DNA of 64,000 nt, taken from the NCBI GenBank assembly GCA_001931535.1, contig CP016211.1, positions 2,136,501 through 2,200,500 on the forward strand. Direction: 5' to 3'. Shown here piece after piece: positions 53,314-61,919 of this stretch. The stretch's first letter is position 1. Every line of letters begins with the position of its first letter. The position numbers and the translations under genes are program-made. Origin of the DNA: Minicystis rosea (GTDB lineage: Bacteria > Myxococcota_A > Polyangia > Polyangiales > Polyangiaceae). Below the pieces are notes generated by a model. That model was not told the DNA's origin. It was given only the letters and a program-made list of their open reading frames with translations, and searched no databases.

Positions 53314-53537
53314 TTCACACGGCGGTGACTCGCGTCCCCGCCGCCCCAGTCTTCATCTGGGGCTTCGGGTCGGCTTCGCCGCCCTCCGCCCCACCACTCC
53401 GCGATCCACCCGAGCTCTTCAGCACGCTTCGCCGCTTCGGGCCCAGCGTTCGTCGCGTCCGGACGCATGAGGGGGTGAAGTCATCGACCGCGTGAATGAG
53501 GCTCGTCGTCCTCATCCGCGGTCGGCGCGGAGGGGAC

Positions 53538-53711
53538 ATGAGCGAAGCGATTCCATCGGAGCTCCGGGTCGTGGAATCATGTGGTGGGAGGCTCGAAGAG
53601 TCTTTCACGGGGGTGTTTTCGATGTTCATCCCGAAGGCCGCCGTTCAACGCGGCTTCGGCGACACGGCGCGCGCCCTCGAGCGACGTGCCGAGCGAGGAG
53701 ACGACGCATGA
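53538..53711 (+). CDS. Small ORF coupled to the second P450
   Basis: 57 residues from the ATG at 53538, preceded by GGAGGGGAC, a strong ribosome-binding site; the stop overlaps the P450 start by 4 bp (ATGA). No recognised domain: an N-terminal acidic part (SEAIPSELRVVESCGGRLEE), a hydrophobic/aromatic centre (FTGVFSMFIPKAA) and a basic C-terminus. It could be a small protein, a leader for translational coupling or a peptide substrate of the P450; no other RiPP genes are near. The overlap and RBS are the evidence that it is translated. Confidence 0.5.
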   Translation: MSEAIPSELRVVESCGGRLEESFTGVFSMFIPKAAVQRGFGDTARALERRAERGDDA

Positions 53712-55081
53712 GCACACAGACCGTTGATGATTTTCGCGGCGCATCGACGCTCCCGGAGCCGCCGCTCGATCGCGGGCCGATGATCGTGGGCCATCTGCCC
53801 GAGTTCATGTGGGCGCGCGGGCCGCTCCTAGCGCGGCTCTATCGCGTGAATGGTCCTTGTTTTCGGATGCGCATGGGGCTCGAGACCCCCGTCGTCATGG
53901 CCGGCCCGGAGATGGCGGAGTTCACCACGAAGGACGCGGGGCGTATCCTCCACGCGGGCCCGAGCAACATGGGTTTCGTGCGTGAGTTCGGCGGCACCAA
54001 CATGATGCTCGGCGCCGACATGGATCCGCACTTCCACCGGCGCCGCAACCTCATGGGGCAATTCACGCCCGGTGCGGTGATGAAGATGGTGCCGCGCTTC
54101 GCCGCCGTCACCGTGGAGATGGCCTCGGCGTGGAGCACGGGCGCGCCGCTCGATCTGTTGCCTTGCTTGAAGCGCCTCGTCACCCGGCAAACGGGCCTCG
54201 TGCTCGCGGGCCGTGACGCAGAGGCCATCTACGACGACCTCTGTCGCTTCTTCGATCTCGCGGTCGCCGTGTGCTTCGCCCAGGTTCCGCGCCCCGTCAT
54301 GAAGCTCCTCGGGTATGCCGAGGCGCGCGAGCGCGTGCTCGGCTTCGCCAGCTCGATCCTCGATGATCGCGCGGCGATGCCCGCGGACGCGCGCCCCGGT
54401 GATCTCATCGACGCCATCCTCGCGGCGCGCGAGCCCGATGGATCACCGCTCGATCGTGGTGAGCAGGTGGGCCTCGTGCTCGCGCCGTTCATCGGCGGGC
54501 TCGACACCGTCTCGCACACGCTGTCGTTCCTGCTCTACGAGGTCCTCACGCGCCCCGAGCTCCAGGCCCGTTGCCAGCGCGAGGCCGACGCCGTCTTCGA
54601 CGGCGACACGCTCGATCCTGCGCGCGTCCGCAACCTCGAGACGATCGCGGCAACCGTCTCCGAGACCCTGCGCGTCCATCCGATTGCGCCGGTCGGCCAG
54701 CGCGTGGCTGCAGAGAGCTTCGACTTCGCCGGCTATCGCATCCAAAAAGGCACGAAGCTGCTCTTGGGCTGGAGCGTCGGCAATCAGGTCGCCTCGCGTT
54801 ATGCGCACCCGGAGCGGTTCGACGTCGATCGGTTCCTCGCGCCGCGCAACGAGAGCACGTCGGGCATCGGGGCGTTCGGCTTCGGCCCGCACAAGTGCAT
54901 CGGCGCCAAGCTCGGCGAGGTGCAGCTCGCCGTGACCCTGGCCGCGCTCCTGCGGAAGACGACGATGCGCCTCGATCCGCCGGGCGCGCGGCTCCGGACG
55001 ACGTCGTATACGACGCTGAAGCCCGTCGGCCTGCGCGTGCGCTTCGAGCGTCGCGCGGCGCCGGAGCGTGCAGCGTCGTAA
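53708..55081 (+). CDS. Cytochrome P450 (second in window)
   Basis: 457 residues from ATG 53708. The haem loop is FGFGPHKCIGAKLG (Cys about residue 397), the ExxR is SETLRVHPIAPVG, and the I-helix FIGGLDTVSHTLSF has the usual D-T pair for oxygen activation. The N-terminus lacks a membrane anchor, so it is soluble. It resembles fatty-acid or terpene/steroid-type bacterial P450s, but substrate is not predictable. No redox partner (ferredoxin) is encoded nearby. The small ORF at 53538 is translationally coupled upstream. Confidence 0.9.
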   Translation: MSTQTVDDFRGASTLPEPPLDRGPMIVGHLPEFMWARGPLLARLYRVNGPCFRMRMGLETPVVMAGPEMAEFTTKDAGRILHAGPSNMGFVREFGGTNMMLGADMDPHFHRRRNLMGQFTPGAVMKMVPRFAAVTVEMASAWSTGAPLDLLPCLKRLVTRQTGLVLAGRDAEAIYDDLCRFFDLAVAVCFAQVPRPVMKLLGYAEARERVLGFASSILDDRAAMPADARPGDLIDAILAAREPDGSPLDRGEQVGLVLAPFIGGLDTVSHTLSFLLYEVLTRPELQARCQREADAVFDGDTLDPARVRNLETIAATVSETLRVHPIAPVGQRVAAESFDFAGYRIQKGTKLLLGWSVGNQVASRYAHPERFDVDRFLAPRNESTSGIGAFGFGPHKCIGAKLGEVQLAVTLAALLRKTTMRLDPPGARLRTTSYTTLKPVGLRVRFERRAAPERAAS

Positions 55082-55098
55082 TCGCACCTCACCCGCGA

Positions 55099-55578
55099 TC
55101 AGGGAACATCGATTCGCTCGACATCCATCTTGCACGGCAACACGTCTTCTCCGTTGTTGCCGTGGCAACGGAGATTCCCACTCACCTTCACGCGATCTCC
55201 GGCCGAGAGCACCTTGCCGCCCTTGGCCTTCACCTTGAGATCGGCGCGCGAATACTTGTCGGGGAGCGCGGCCATCTCGTTCTCGCCGGAGCCGACGCCG
55301 ACGCTGATTTCGATGGTGCTCCGCACGTCCTTGGGCGGCTTCCAGCCGGCGTCGGGCACCGACAGCTCGACCTTGCAGCGGCCGGACTTGCAGGTCGTCG
55401 AGCCCATGAAGCCTCCGCTGATGCCGAGGACGCCTGTGACCGTCGCATACTTCTTGTGCAGCTTCGCGTCGGTGAAGAGCTGCGTGATCGGCACCGCCTC
55501 GCCCTGCTCGGGCGTACATCCGAGGACGGAGACGAGGCACGACGCAAAGCATGCTTGGACGACACGGGGAATTCGCAT
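55099..55578 (-). CDS. Lipoprotein with OB-fold-like domain
   Basis: 159 residues. Signal with a lipobox (ASCLVSVLGCTPE). The mature part has KKYATVTGVLGISGGFMGST, ADLKVKAKGGKVLSAGDRVK and a closing VSGNLRCHGNNGEDVLPCKM, that is a strand-G-x-V-x-G core with four or five cysteines. The plan is like the lipoprotein at 6118-6594 (tRNA_anti-like OB fold). Convergent with the P450. Function unknown. Confidence 0.7.
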   Translation of the reverse strand: MRIPRVVQACFASCLVSVLGCTPEQGEAVPITQLFTDAKLHKKYATVTGVLGISGGFMGSTTCKSGRCKVELSVPDAGWKPPKDVRSTIEISVGVGSGENEMAALPDKYSRADLKVKAKGGKVLSAGDRVKVSGNLRCHGNNGEDVLPCKMDVERIDVP

Positions 55579-55590
55579 GATGAGCCCTTA

Positions 55591-55872
55591 TCACGCCTGA
55601 TTCGACGCTGTCGAGCAACGCCGCCGCGCGCGCTCCAACCCTGTGACGAGCAAGTCTGGGAGCTTCTCGTTGCCGTTCGCGAAGGCGGCTTCGAGGTTGG
55701 CCTCGTCGCGGCATCCCGCTTCGGTGATCACCACGCCATCACCGAGCTCGATGCGACGCGGTCCCGCGGGCTTTGCGGCGGCGACGCGTTCGTCGGGGCT
55801 TCGGAGCCCGACGAGGATCGCTTCGCCGAGGCTTCGATACGAAGGCCAATGAAGCGCGATGTCGTGAGCGCG
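55591..55872 (-). other. Possible coding fragment without a clear start
   Basis: In this frame 93 codons look protein-like (ALHWPSYRSLGEAILVGLRS, RRIELGDGVVITEAGCRDEA, NLEAAFANGNEKLPDLLVTG) with a stop at 55591-55593, but upstream the frame turns Arg/Ser-rich and no in-frame start with a ribosome-binding site is seen. It may be the C-terminus of a decayed or frameshifted gene, or chance. No family recognised. Confidence 0.3.
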
Positions 55873-56003
55873 TGAGCCGAGCGCGCCCGCCTGCGCGGCA
55901 TGGCCACGGGAGAGCTGCCATGCGCGCGAGCGGGCGCGCGAAGGACCACCGCGCGAACCTGTTCGATGGATGAACGCGGCCGGGCTGCGCCGGTCGGCCT
56001 GCG

Positions 56004-56240
56004 TCAGCCGGTGATGCGTTCCGAGGGCGACGGCCGCGTCGATAGATACAGGAGGTAGAGGCCGGCGAGGCCGACGAGAACGTAGATGATGCGGGTCAGG
56101 GTCGACATTTGCCCGAAGATCGCCGAGACGACGTTGAAGTTGAAGAGCCCGACCAAACCCCAGTTGATGGCGCCGATCACCGAGAGCGCGACGGCGATCC
56201 AATCGAGCGTCGAGAGATCTCTTCCACGGAGCTCTGCCAT
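56004..56240 (-). CDS. DUF378 small membrane protein
   Basis: 78 residues from the ATG at 56240 after GAGGTGACACC. Two hydrophobic helices: LDWIAVALSVIGAINWGLVG with the characteristic IGAINWGLVGL of DUF378 and a second IIYVLVGLAGLYLLYLS. DUF378 proteins are small inner-membrane proteins of unknown function. Complete and of family length. Confidence 0.85.
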   Translation of the reverse strand: MAELRGRDLSTLDWIAVALSVIGAINWGLVGLFNFNVVSAIFGQMSTLTRIIYVLVGLAGLYLLYLSTRPSPSERITG

Positions 56241-56396
56241 GGTGTCACCTCGACGCGCGGCAATGCACCGGGCAGGCCAGCGATTGTCTGGGCGGAACAT
56301 GCCAATCGAAGCGCCGATCGCTCCGGCTCGACGGCACGCGCGTCGAGCCCGCTCGTGAGGCTTAGCCGCGAAGGTGCAAAGCAGCGAGCGCCGATC

Positions 56397-56882
56397 TCAG
56401 CCGCGCTCGATCAGCATCGCGAGCGCGTTCGCGACGCGGCGGGCGCGGGTCTCCGGCTTCTTCGCGGAGAGGATCGCTTCGACGTGCTCGCGCCGGTGCG
56501 TGAAGCTGAGCTTCTCCCATGCGGTGCGCGCCTTCGCGTTCTTGGCGAGCGCGGCGGCGAGATCGTCCGGCACCTCGACCGTGCGCTCGGAGGTGTCGAG
56601 CTCGACGATCACGTCGACGGTGGCGCCGGGCTCGATCTTGGCCTTTTCCCGGTGGCTCCGCCGGAGCGGGAGATAAGAGCGACCGCTGTAGACCGAGACC
56701 GTCGACGGGTAGGTGTAGCCGTTCACGGTGACGCGGACCGGCGGGCGCGCCTTGCCGAAGAGCGCTTTCACGTCGAAGGGGATCTCGATCATCACGCCGT
56801 CGTCCTCGCTGTCGACGACGGTGCGGAACGACGCGCGGATGGGCGTCGCGGCGGTGGGCGCAGTCTTCGTCGTGTCGGGCAT
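56397..56882 (-). CDS. DUF1905/YdeI-type protein
   Basis: 161 residues from the ATG at 56882. An N-terminal DUF1905 beta-barrel domain (VMIEIPFDVKALFGKARPPV, RVTVNGYTYPSTVSVYSG, YLPLRRSHREKAKIEPGATV) and a C-terminal YdeI/OmpD-associated helical part (WEKLSFTHRREHVEAILSAK, KPETRARRVANALAML). The combination is common in bacteria; function unknown. An additional 16 in-frame upstream codons are possible but lack RBS support. Divergent from the BNR-repeat gene. Confidence 0.85.
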   Translation of the reverse strand: MPDTTKTAPTAATPIRASFRTVVDSEDDGVMIEIPFDVKALFGKARPPVRVTVNGYTYPSTVSVYSGRSYLPLRRSHREKAKIEPGATVDVIVELDTSERTVEVPDDLAAALAKNAKARTAWEKLSFTHRREHVEAILSAKKPETRARRVANALAMLIERG

Positions 56883-57087
56883 GATCCGGCGACGATAGCA
56901 TTGCTCGCGCGGCGCTTCTCTCGGCCGCACGTGCCGCTCTGCCTCCGGAGCAAGGGAGACGCTTCGCGCGCGAGGTGCCCATCCTCCCTCGGCACAGCGC
57001 CTGTCTTTCCCGGCGAACCCTGACCTGTCGATTTTCGTGCGTCATGCGCCGCCTCGCCGTGTCCTGCGGCTGACAGAGGAGGTCACC

Positions 57088-58551
57088 ATGAACAGACGCA
57101 CGCTGGAGCAGAGAGGGTTGCCGCAAGAGGGCCGACGGCCGTTGCAGGGATGGCTGCGGAGGATCCCGATGACCCGCCGCCGAGCCGTCCGTGCCTCGGC
57201 GAGAATCGCCTGCATCGCGAGCGCGGTTTACCTCGTCGGGCTCGCGGCCTCCTGCGGCTCCCCAGGCTCCACCTCGAGCACCTCGAGCGGCGGCGCCGGA
57301 GGGGGCGGAGGCGCTGTCGCGCCGACGTGCAGCGAGCCTTCCGGCAAGACGTTCACCCAGGACGACGTCTCTCATGCCGATCCCTTCGCGTCGAAGGGCG
57401 AATACGCGAGCAGCCTCGCCGTGGCCCCGAATGGGGCCGTGGCGATCATCATGCAAGGCCATCCGGCTCCACTGCCGACACGCGTGGGCGTTCGTCTCTC
57501 GCCGGACGAGGGCGAGACCTGGGGACCGGTGCTGTTGCCGGACGTACCCGAGGGATTCGCTTCTTCCGACCCGCGCGTGGCCGTGGACGCGGACGGCAAC
57601 TTCTCGGTCGTTTACCGCGGCGTGGACCTCTCGAACCCGAGTGGCCAACCGATCTTCGCGGCGCGCGTGGGCGCCGGCGCGACCACGCTCGAGGCCGCGG
57701 TCCAGATTGCCGGTCCCGGGGTCGATCAGGATCAGGCGACCAGCCCGGCGATCGCGGCTCTCGCCGATGGGAGCACGCTGGTCACGTACACGGGAGCCAA
57801 CCTCGGCAGCCTCCACGCCGCGGTGAGCAAGGACGCGGGCAAGACGTGGACGACCTCGGTCATCGTCGAGGGCGGAGGCCTCTACGACATGGCCACGCCC
57901 TGCCAATCCACGGGAGGCAGCCGCGTGTACATCGCCCACCTGGGTGGATCGACGGCGGCGCCCATCGCCATCACGCTCCGTCACAGCGACGACGGCGGGA
58001 GCACCTGGCTTGCGGACGGGTCTGTCAGCGTCACCGATGCGGCCGCGGGGGCCGTGGCGTTTGCGCCTCCGAGCTGCATCGTCGACGGCGACGACGTCTG
58101 GGTGAGCTACGGCGTCACCCGCGATCCCGTGGACTTCACGTTTCTCACGGTGCAGCCGATCACCGCGATTCAGGTCGCGCGCTCGAGCGACGGTGGGAAG
58201 ACCTTCGACGTGCGCCACGATGCGCACGACGTGGCCGCCGGCGCGGTGTTCCTCGCTTCGTCGCTGGTGAGGGAGGAGGGCGGTGCGCTCGACCTCACGT
58301 ACATCGCCGGCAAAGGCGCGGGCGACACGGCGGCGACGGTGCGCAGGAGCCGCTCCACGGACGGCGGCAAGACCTGGTGCGGCAGCGTCGTCGTCCACGC
58401 GCCGATCACCTTCGAGCCGTCACTCACCCACGAGAACAGCTTGAGCCGGCGTCACGGGCTCGCGTACCGCGACGGCGCGCTCTACGTGAGCTACCCGGAC
58501 AACGCGACCGAGTTCTCTCACGTCGGCTTCCAGCGGATCGGCATCCCATGA
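57088..58551 (+). CDS. BNR-repeat (sialidase-like) lipoprotein
   Basis: 487 residues from the ATG at 57088, which follows GAGGAGGTCACC. Basic N-terminus, then a signal with Cys (VYLVGLAASCGSP), Gly/Ser linker, and a beta-propeller with at least five Asp-box (BNR) motifs: SPDEGETWGP, SKDAGKTWTT, SDDGGSTWLA, SSDGGKTFDV and STDGGKTWCG. This is the sialidase/exo-alpha-neuraminidase-type fold; the catalytic Arg triad and Tyr could not be confirmed, so it is better read as a carbohydrate-binding or degrading surface protein. The stop overlaps the next start (ATGA), coupling it to the copper monooxygenase. Confidence 0.85.
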   Translation: MNRRTLEQRGLPQEGRRPLQGWLRRIPMTRRRAVRASARIACIASAVYLVGLAASCGSPGSTSSTSSGGAGGGGGAVAPTCSEPSGKTFTQDDVSHADPFASKGEYASSLAVAPNGAVAIIMQGHPAPLPTRVGVRLSPDEGETWGPVLLPDVPEGFASSDPRVAVDADGNFSVVYRGVDLSNPSGQPIFAARVGAGATTLEAAVQIAGPGVDQDQATSPAIAALADGSTLVTYTGANLGSLHAAVSKDAGKTWTTSVIVEGGGLYDMATPCQSTGGSRVYIAHLGGSTAAPIAITLRHSDDGGSTWLADGSVSVTDAAAGAVAFAPPSCIVDGDDVWVSYGVTRDPVDFTFLTVQPITAIQVARSSDGGKTFDVRHDAHDVAAGAVFLASSLVREEGGALDLTYIAGKGAGDTAATVRRSRSTDGGKTWCGSVVVHAPITFEPSLTHENSLSRRHGLAYRDGALYVSYPDNATEFSHVGFQRIGIP

Positions 58552-59507
58552 GCGGCCACCTCGTTCACCGCCCTCACCACCGGATCCTGCTCGCCGCGGT
58601 GTGCGCGACGGCCGGCGCCTGCGGCGGCCCGGAGACGGGATCTCCGCGCGACGCGGGCGCCGCCGGGCCGCTGACCGCCGAGACCGGTGCGATCAGGCTG
58701 GCCGCGGGCCAGGAGAGCACCGTGTGCCGGACCTTCCGCCTCGGCAACGACACGCCGCTCCTCCTGCGGCGCATCACGGCCGAGCTCGGTACCGGATCGC
58801 ACCACCTGATCCTCTACCGCTCGGCAGACACGCAGGAGTCGCCCACGCCGACGGCGTGCACGCCGTTCGGGGGGATCCTCGGCGGCGGCCAGGTACCGAT
58901 CATGATCGCCCAGAGCGCCCACGCCGAGCTCTCGTGGCCCGAGGGGGTCGCGTTGCGCATCGAGGCACATCAGATGGTGAAGCTCGAGGTCCACTTCCTC
59001 AACACGAGCGCATCGGACCTCGAAGCGCACGCCGAGGCGGAGCTCGAGGGCGTCCCGGAGGAGCAGGGGAAGGAGCTCGCGAAGAGCGATATCTCTTTCT
59101 GGGGCACGACGAAGATCAACATCCCTCCCAACGGCACGCAGGACACCGGGGTGCTCTTCCAGTCGGGCATCGCGGGGACCAAGGCCTTCGCGACCACGAC
59201 CCACCAGCACCGCCTCGGCACGCGCTTCGAGGTCTGGTACGCCGCGAGCGACGCCGCCGATCCGAGCGACACGGAGCCCCTCGCGGAGACGACGAGCTGG
59301 GCCGATCCACCGCTCTACCAGCTCGATCCAGAGCTCGCCTTCGACGGGCAGAACGGCCTCAAGTATCGATGTGAATGGAAGAACCCCACCAGCACGACGG
59401 TGACCTTCGGCGAGAGCGCTCTTCAGGAGATGTGTTTCTTCTGGGTCTACTACTACCCTTCACGGGGGTTCGACGTCTGCATCGACGGGACTTGCTACGG
59501 GCGCTGA
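58548..59507 (+). CDS. PHM/DBM-type copper monooxygenase-like lipoprotein
   Basis: 319 residues. A lipoprotein signal (AAVCATAGACGGP) is followed by two domains with the copper ligands of ascorbate-dependent type II copper monooxygenases: GSHHLILYR (two His) and MVKLEVHFLN for the first copper; TTHQHRLGTRFEVWY (HxH) and the Met in LQEMCFFWVYYYP for the second. The last is almost the DBM/PHM form EMCxxYxxYYP. Paired cysteines at the C-terminus are also typical. It should hydroxylate an unknown, probably extracytoplasmic substrate. Translationally coupled to the BNR protein, so the two likely act together. Confidence 0.87.
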   Translation: MSGHLVHRPHHRILLAAVCATAGACGGPETGSPRDAGAAGPLTAETGAIRLAAGQESTVCRTFRLGNDTPLLLRRITAELGTGSHHLILYRSADTQESPTPTACTPFGGILGGGQVPIMIAQSAHAELSWPEGVALRIEAHQMVKLEVHFLNTSASDLEAHAEAELEGVPEEQGKELAKSDISFWGTTKINIPPNGTQDTGVLFQSGIAGTKAFATTTHQHRLGTRFEVWYAASDAADPSDTEPLAETTSWADPPLYQLDPELAFDGQNGLKYRCEWKNPTSTTVTFGESALQEMCFFWVYYYPSRGFDVCIDGTCYGR

Positions 59508-59580
59508 GCGCTCGCCCCCGTTCGAGGCAGAGGCGTTGACGAGGTGCCGATCCAACGCGCTCGCGGTCGGCGATCGGTGT

Positions 59581-60477
59581 TCAGCGGGGCTCGCACAGGA
59601 GGCGGACCAAGCTCACGTGGAGCTGGCTCCTCACCAGACCGGCCAGGCTGTCGAGCTCCGCGTCCGTCGCGCCGAGCTCGGAGATCAGGATGCGCCGGGT
59701 CTCGTCGAAGAGCCTCCGGCGGCTGTCCGCGAGCCAGCGGGTCACCGTCGTCCGGTGGACACGGTACATGGTGGCGATGGCGTCGACCTCGACTCCCTCG
59801 ACGAGGCGGAGGCGGAGGATGGTGCGGTCGCGCGTCGGCAGCGCTCCGAGCGCCCGCGCGATCGCTGCTTCGAAGGCCGGGCGGTAGCGCCGCCGGATCA
59901 CGTCGAGCTCGACGTCGCCCGCGTCGGCGAGCTCATCCATCTCCCGCTCGGCCGCGCGCTCGACCTCGCCGGCCTTGCCGCGTCGCAGGTTGAGCGCGGT
60001 ACGGATGGCCGCAATCCGGACCCAGGCTGACAATGGGGAGCGACCGGCGTAGTCGGCAATCATCGGCGTCGCGCCCGGTGCGGCCACCAGGAGCTTCGTC
60101 GCCAGGACCTGGCGCACCTCGTCCTTGAACGCAGTCGATTCGCCGAAGCGCGCGACGTGGGCGTCGACCTCGCCGAGGACGGTGCGCGTGAATGCTTCGA
60201 TCGCGGGTGCCACCCTGCACACGCAAGCGAAGGCGAGGTACAGATCCGAAACGGCGAGCTCGGGCAGGACGCCTTCGGGATCGCGCTCCATCGTGATCAG
60301 GGCCGGCTCGTCCGGCCCGGGGTTTGGGGCCGCAAGCGGCCCCATCGTGATCACGACCTTTGCGCGCACGTACTCGACGAAGCTCGCGGCCGGCACCCAG
60401 CTCGCTGGCCAGATCGCGTGCGCGCGCGCGACCGCGGAGCTCCAGGGATCGGGCCGCTCGTCGCTCGCTTCAGCCAT
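59581..60477 (-). CDS. ECF-like sigma factor carrying an in-frame repeat insertion
   Basis: 298 residues from the ATG at 60477. The sigma-70 family shape is seen in SAWVRIAAIRTALNLRRGKA (region 2 end) and the region 4 helix-turn-helix, LPTRDRTILRLRLVEGVEVD and AIATMYRVHRTTVTRWLADS. Residues 43-61 (ITMGPLAAPNPGPDEPALI) are encoded by the dispersed double-hairpin repeat (60295-60352) and interrupt an otherwise normal N-terminal helical region (FVEYVRAK before, EGVLPELAVSDLYLAF after). The frame is kept. No anti-sigma gene follows, so how it is controlled is unclear. Myxobacteria have many such sigma factors. Confidence 0.85.
   Translation of the reverse strand: MAEASDERPDPWSSAVARAHAIWPASWVPAASFVEYVRAKVVITMGPLAAPNPGPDEPALITMERDPEGVLPELAVSDLYLAFACVCRVAPAIEAFTRTVLGEVDAHVARFGESTAFKDEVRQVLATKLLVAAPGATPMIADYAGRSPLSAWVRIAAIRTALNLRRGKAGEVERAAEREMDELADAGDVELDVIRRRYRPAFEAAIARALGALPTRDRTILRLRLVEGVEVDAIATMYRVHRTTVTRWLADSRRRLFDETRRILISELGATDAELDSLAGLVRSQLHVSLVRLLCEPR
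60295..60352. repeat. Dispersed double-hairpin repeat, copy C, inside the sigma-factor gene
   Basis: 58 bp: GATCAG, GGCCGG-CTCGT-CCGGCC, CGGGGTTT, GGGGCCGC-AAGC-GGCCCC, ATCGTGATC. Compared with copies A and B the second loop is inverted (AAGC for TTGC) and one linker base differs. It interrupts the coding sequence of the sigma factor in frame, adding about 19 residues. The GATC at each end is preserved. Confidence 0.85.
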
Positions 60478-60602
60478 GATCGCGGACGATTGCGCGCGCG
60501 CCATACGAGGCTGCGATGCTAGGCCCGCAAAGGGCTCTGTCAATCTGCGCCGTCGGGCGACGACGTGCCCAGCGCACGAATCGCTCGTGTACCATCGCGT
60601 GG

Positions 60603-61919
60603 ATGACGCCTAGGGCGGCCACGGCGCTCGGCGCGATGCTCGGCGTTTTGCTGTGTGCCGGAGCCTGTCGACTGATCGTCGGCATCGACGACCGGCACGT
60701 CGCCGGCGCGCCGTCCTGCGAGGCCGACTTCGTGCCCGCATCCTCGTCCTGCGACCAGTGCACGCGCGAGCGGTGTGCGAGCGAGGTCACCGACTGCTGC
60801 GCCGACGCGGTGTGCTCGTCGGTGCTCGGGTGCGCGGGCAAGTGCGCGAACGGCGACGCCGACTGCCGCGCGCGCTGCGTGACCGCCTACGACCGGCAGA
60901 CGGCCGCGATCTCCGCGTGTCAGGCGAGGAGCTGTCACGCCGAGTGCGGCATCGCGTGCGGCGGGATCGCCGGCGCGTCGGACGCGGGGATCTTCCACCG
61001 ATCGACGGCGTGCGCCGACTGTCTGGAGACCAAGTGCTGCACGGCCGCCACGACGTGCGGCGAGAGCGTCGAGTGCTTGGCGTTTCAGGGCTGCCGCTTC
61101 CAGTGCAACCCATTCGACGATGCGTGCCGCATCGACTGCGCGCGCGAGGACGACGCCGGCCCGGCGGTCGTGAAGCCCTTGAGCGCGTGCACCCTGGCGA
61201 GCTGCTTGACCGAGTGCTTCGCGGGGGACGACTGGAGCTGCGTTGGTCACGTGTCGTGGCCCCTCGCCAAATCCCTGGAGACGATCACCGTCACGGCCGT
61301 CGTCGTGGACGGCTTCAGCCTGGCTCCGATCGCGGGCGCGACCGTCAAGGCCTGCTTCCCGCTCGATACGAGCTGCACCTCGTTTGCCGCCAGCGAGGTG
61401 ACCGGCTCCGACGGCACGGCGCGCTTGGCGATCGCCATCAGCACCGCCATCGGCTTCAACGGGTACCTCGACGTCTCGGCCCCGGGCTACTTCGAGACGC
61501 TCGCCTTCGTCGCGCCCTTCGTGACCGACGACCAGACGGTGCCCGCTACGCTGATCGGCGTCGACCAAGGCTGGTCGTGGGCGAGCGCCCTCGGGACGAC
61601 ACCACAGATGGACAAGGGCCACCTCCTCGTCACGGCATGCGATTGCGCGCGGAGGCCGGCGCCGGGGGTGTCGTTCGCAGTCGAGCCGGCGGGCGGCACG
61701 CCCTTCTACGTAGGGGCTGCCGGGGTGAGCGGGATGGCCATCGAGACGAGCGCTCCGTATTGCGCCGGTGGTTTCCTCAACCTCCCGCCCGGGATGATCA
61801 CGACGAACGCGAAGGTGGCTGGGCTGGGAGGCCTGGTGGAGAGCTCCTCGCACGCCTTCATTCGGGCTGGTGCGCTCACCACGCTGAGCGCCGTGCCGAC
61901 GCCGGGAGCCTTGCCTTGA
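60603..61919 (+). CDS. Cys-rich lipoprotein
   Basis: 438 residues from the ATG at 60603. A lipoprotein signal (GVLLCAGACRL) is followed by a region with more than 25 cysteines (residues about 35-215), patterned as CDQCTRERCASEVTDCCADA and CADCLETKCCTAATTC, suggesting repeated disulphide-rich modules. From about residue 230, ITVTAVVVDGFSLAPIAGAT and STAIGFNGYLDVSAPGYFET form a carboxypeptidase-regulatory-like beta domain. The next gene starts on an overlapping TTG, so the two are coupled. Secreted or surface function unknown. Confidence 0.75.
   Translation: MTPRAATALGAMLGVLLCAGACRLIVGIDDRHVAGAPSCEADFVPASSSCDQCTRERCASEVTDCCADAVCSSVLGCAGKCANGDADCRARCVTAYDRQTAAISACQARSCHAECGIACGGIAGASDAGIFHRSTACADCLETKCCTAATTCGESVECLAFQGCRFQCNPFDDACRIDCAREDDAGPAVVKPLSACTLASCLTECFAGDDWSCVGHVSWPLAKSLETITVTAVVVDGFSLAPIAGATVKACFPLDTSCTSFAASEVTGSDGTARLAIAISTAIGFNGYLDVSAPGYFETLAFVAPFVTDDQTVPATLIGVDQGWSWASALGTTPQMDKGHLLVTACDCARRPAPGVSFAVEPAGGTPFYVGAAGVSGMAIETSAPYCAGGFLNLPPGMITTNAKVAGLGGLVESSSHAFIRAGALTTLSAVPTPGALP

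Noticed and set aside
53343..53363. Hairpin GCCCCAG / CTGGGGC after the channel gene, as terminator
   Set aside because: Only a 7-bp stem with no T-run; too weak to call.
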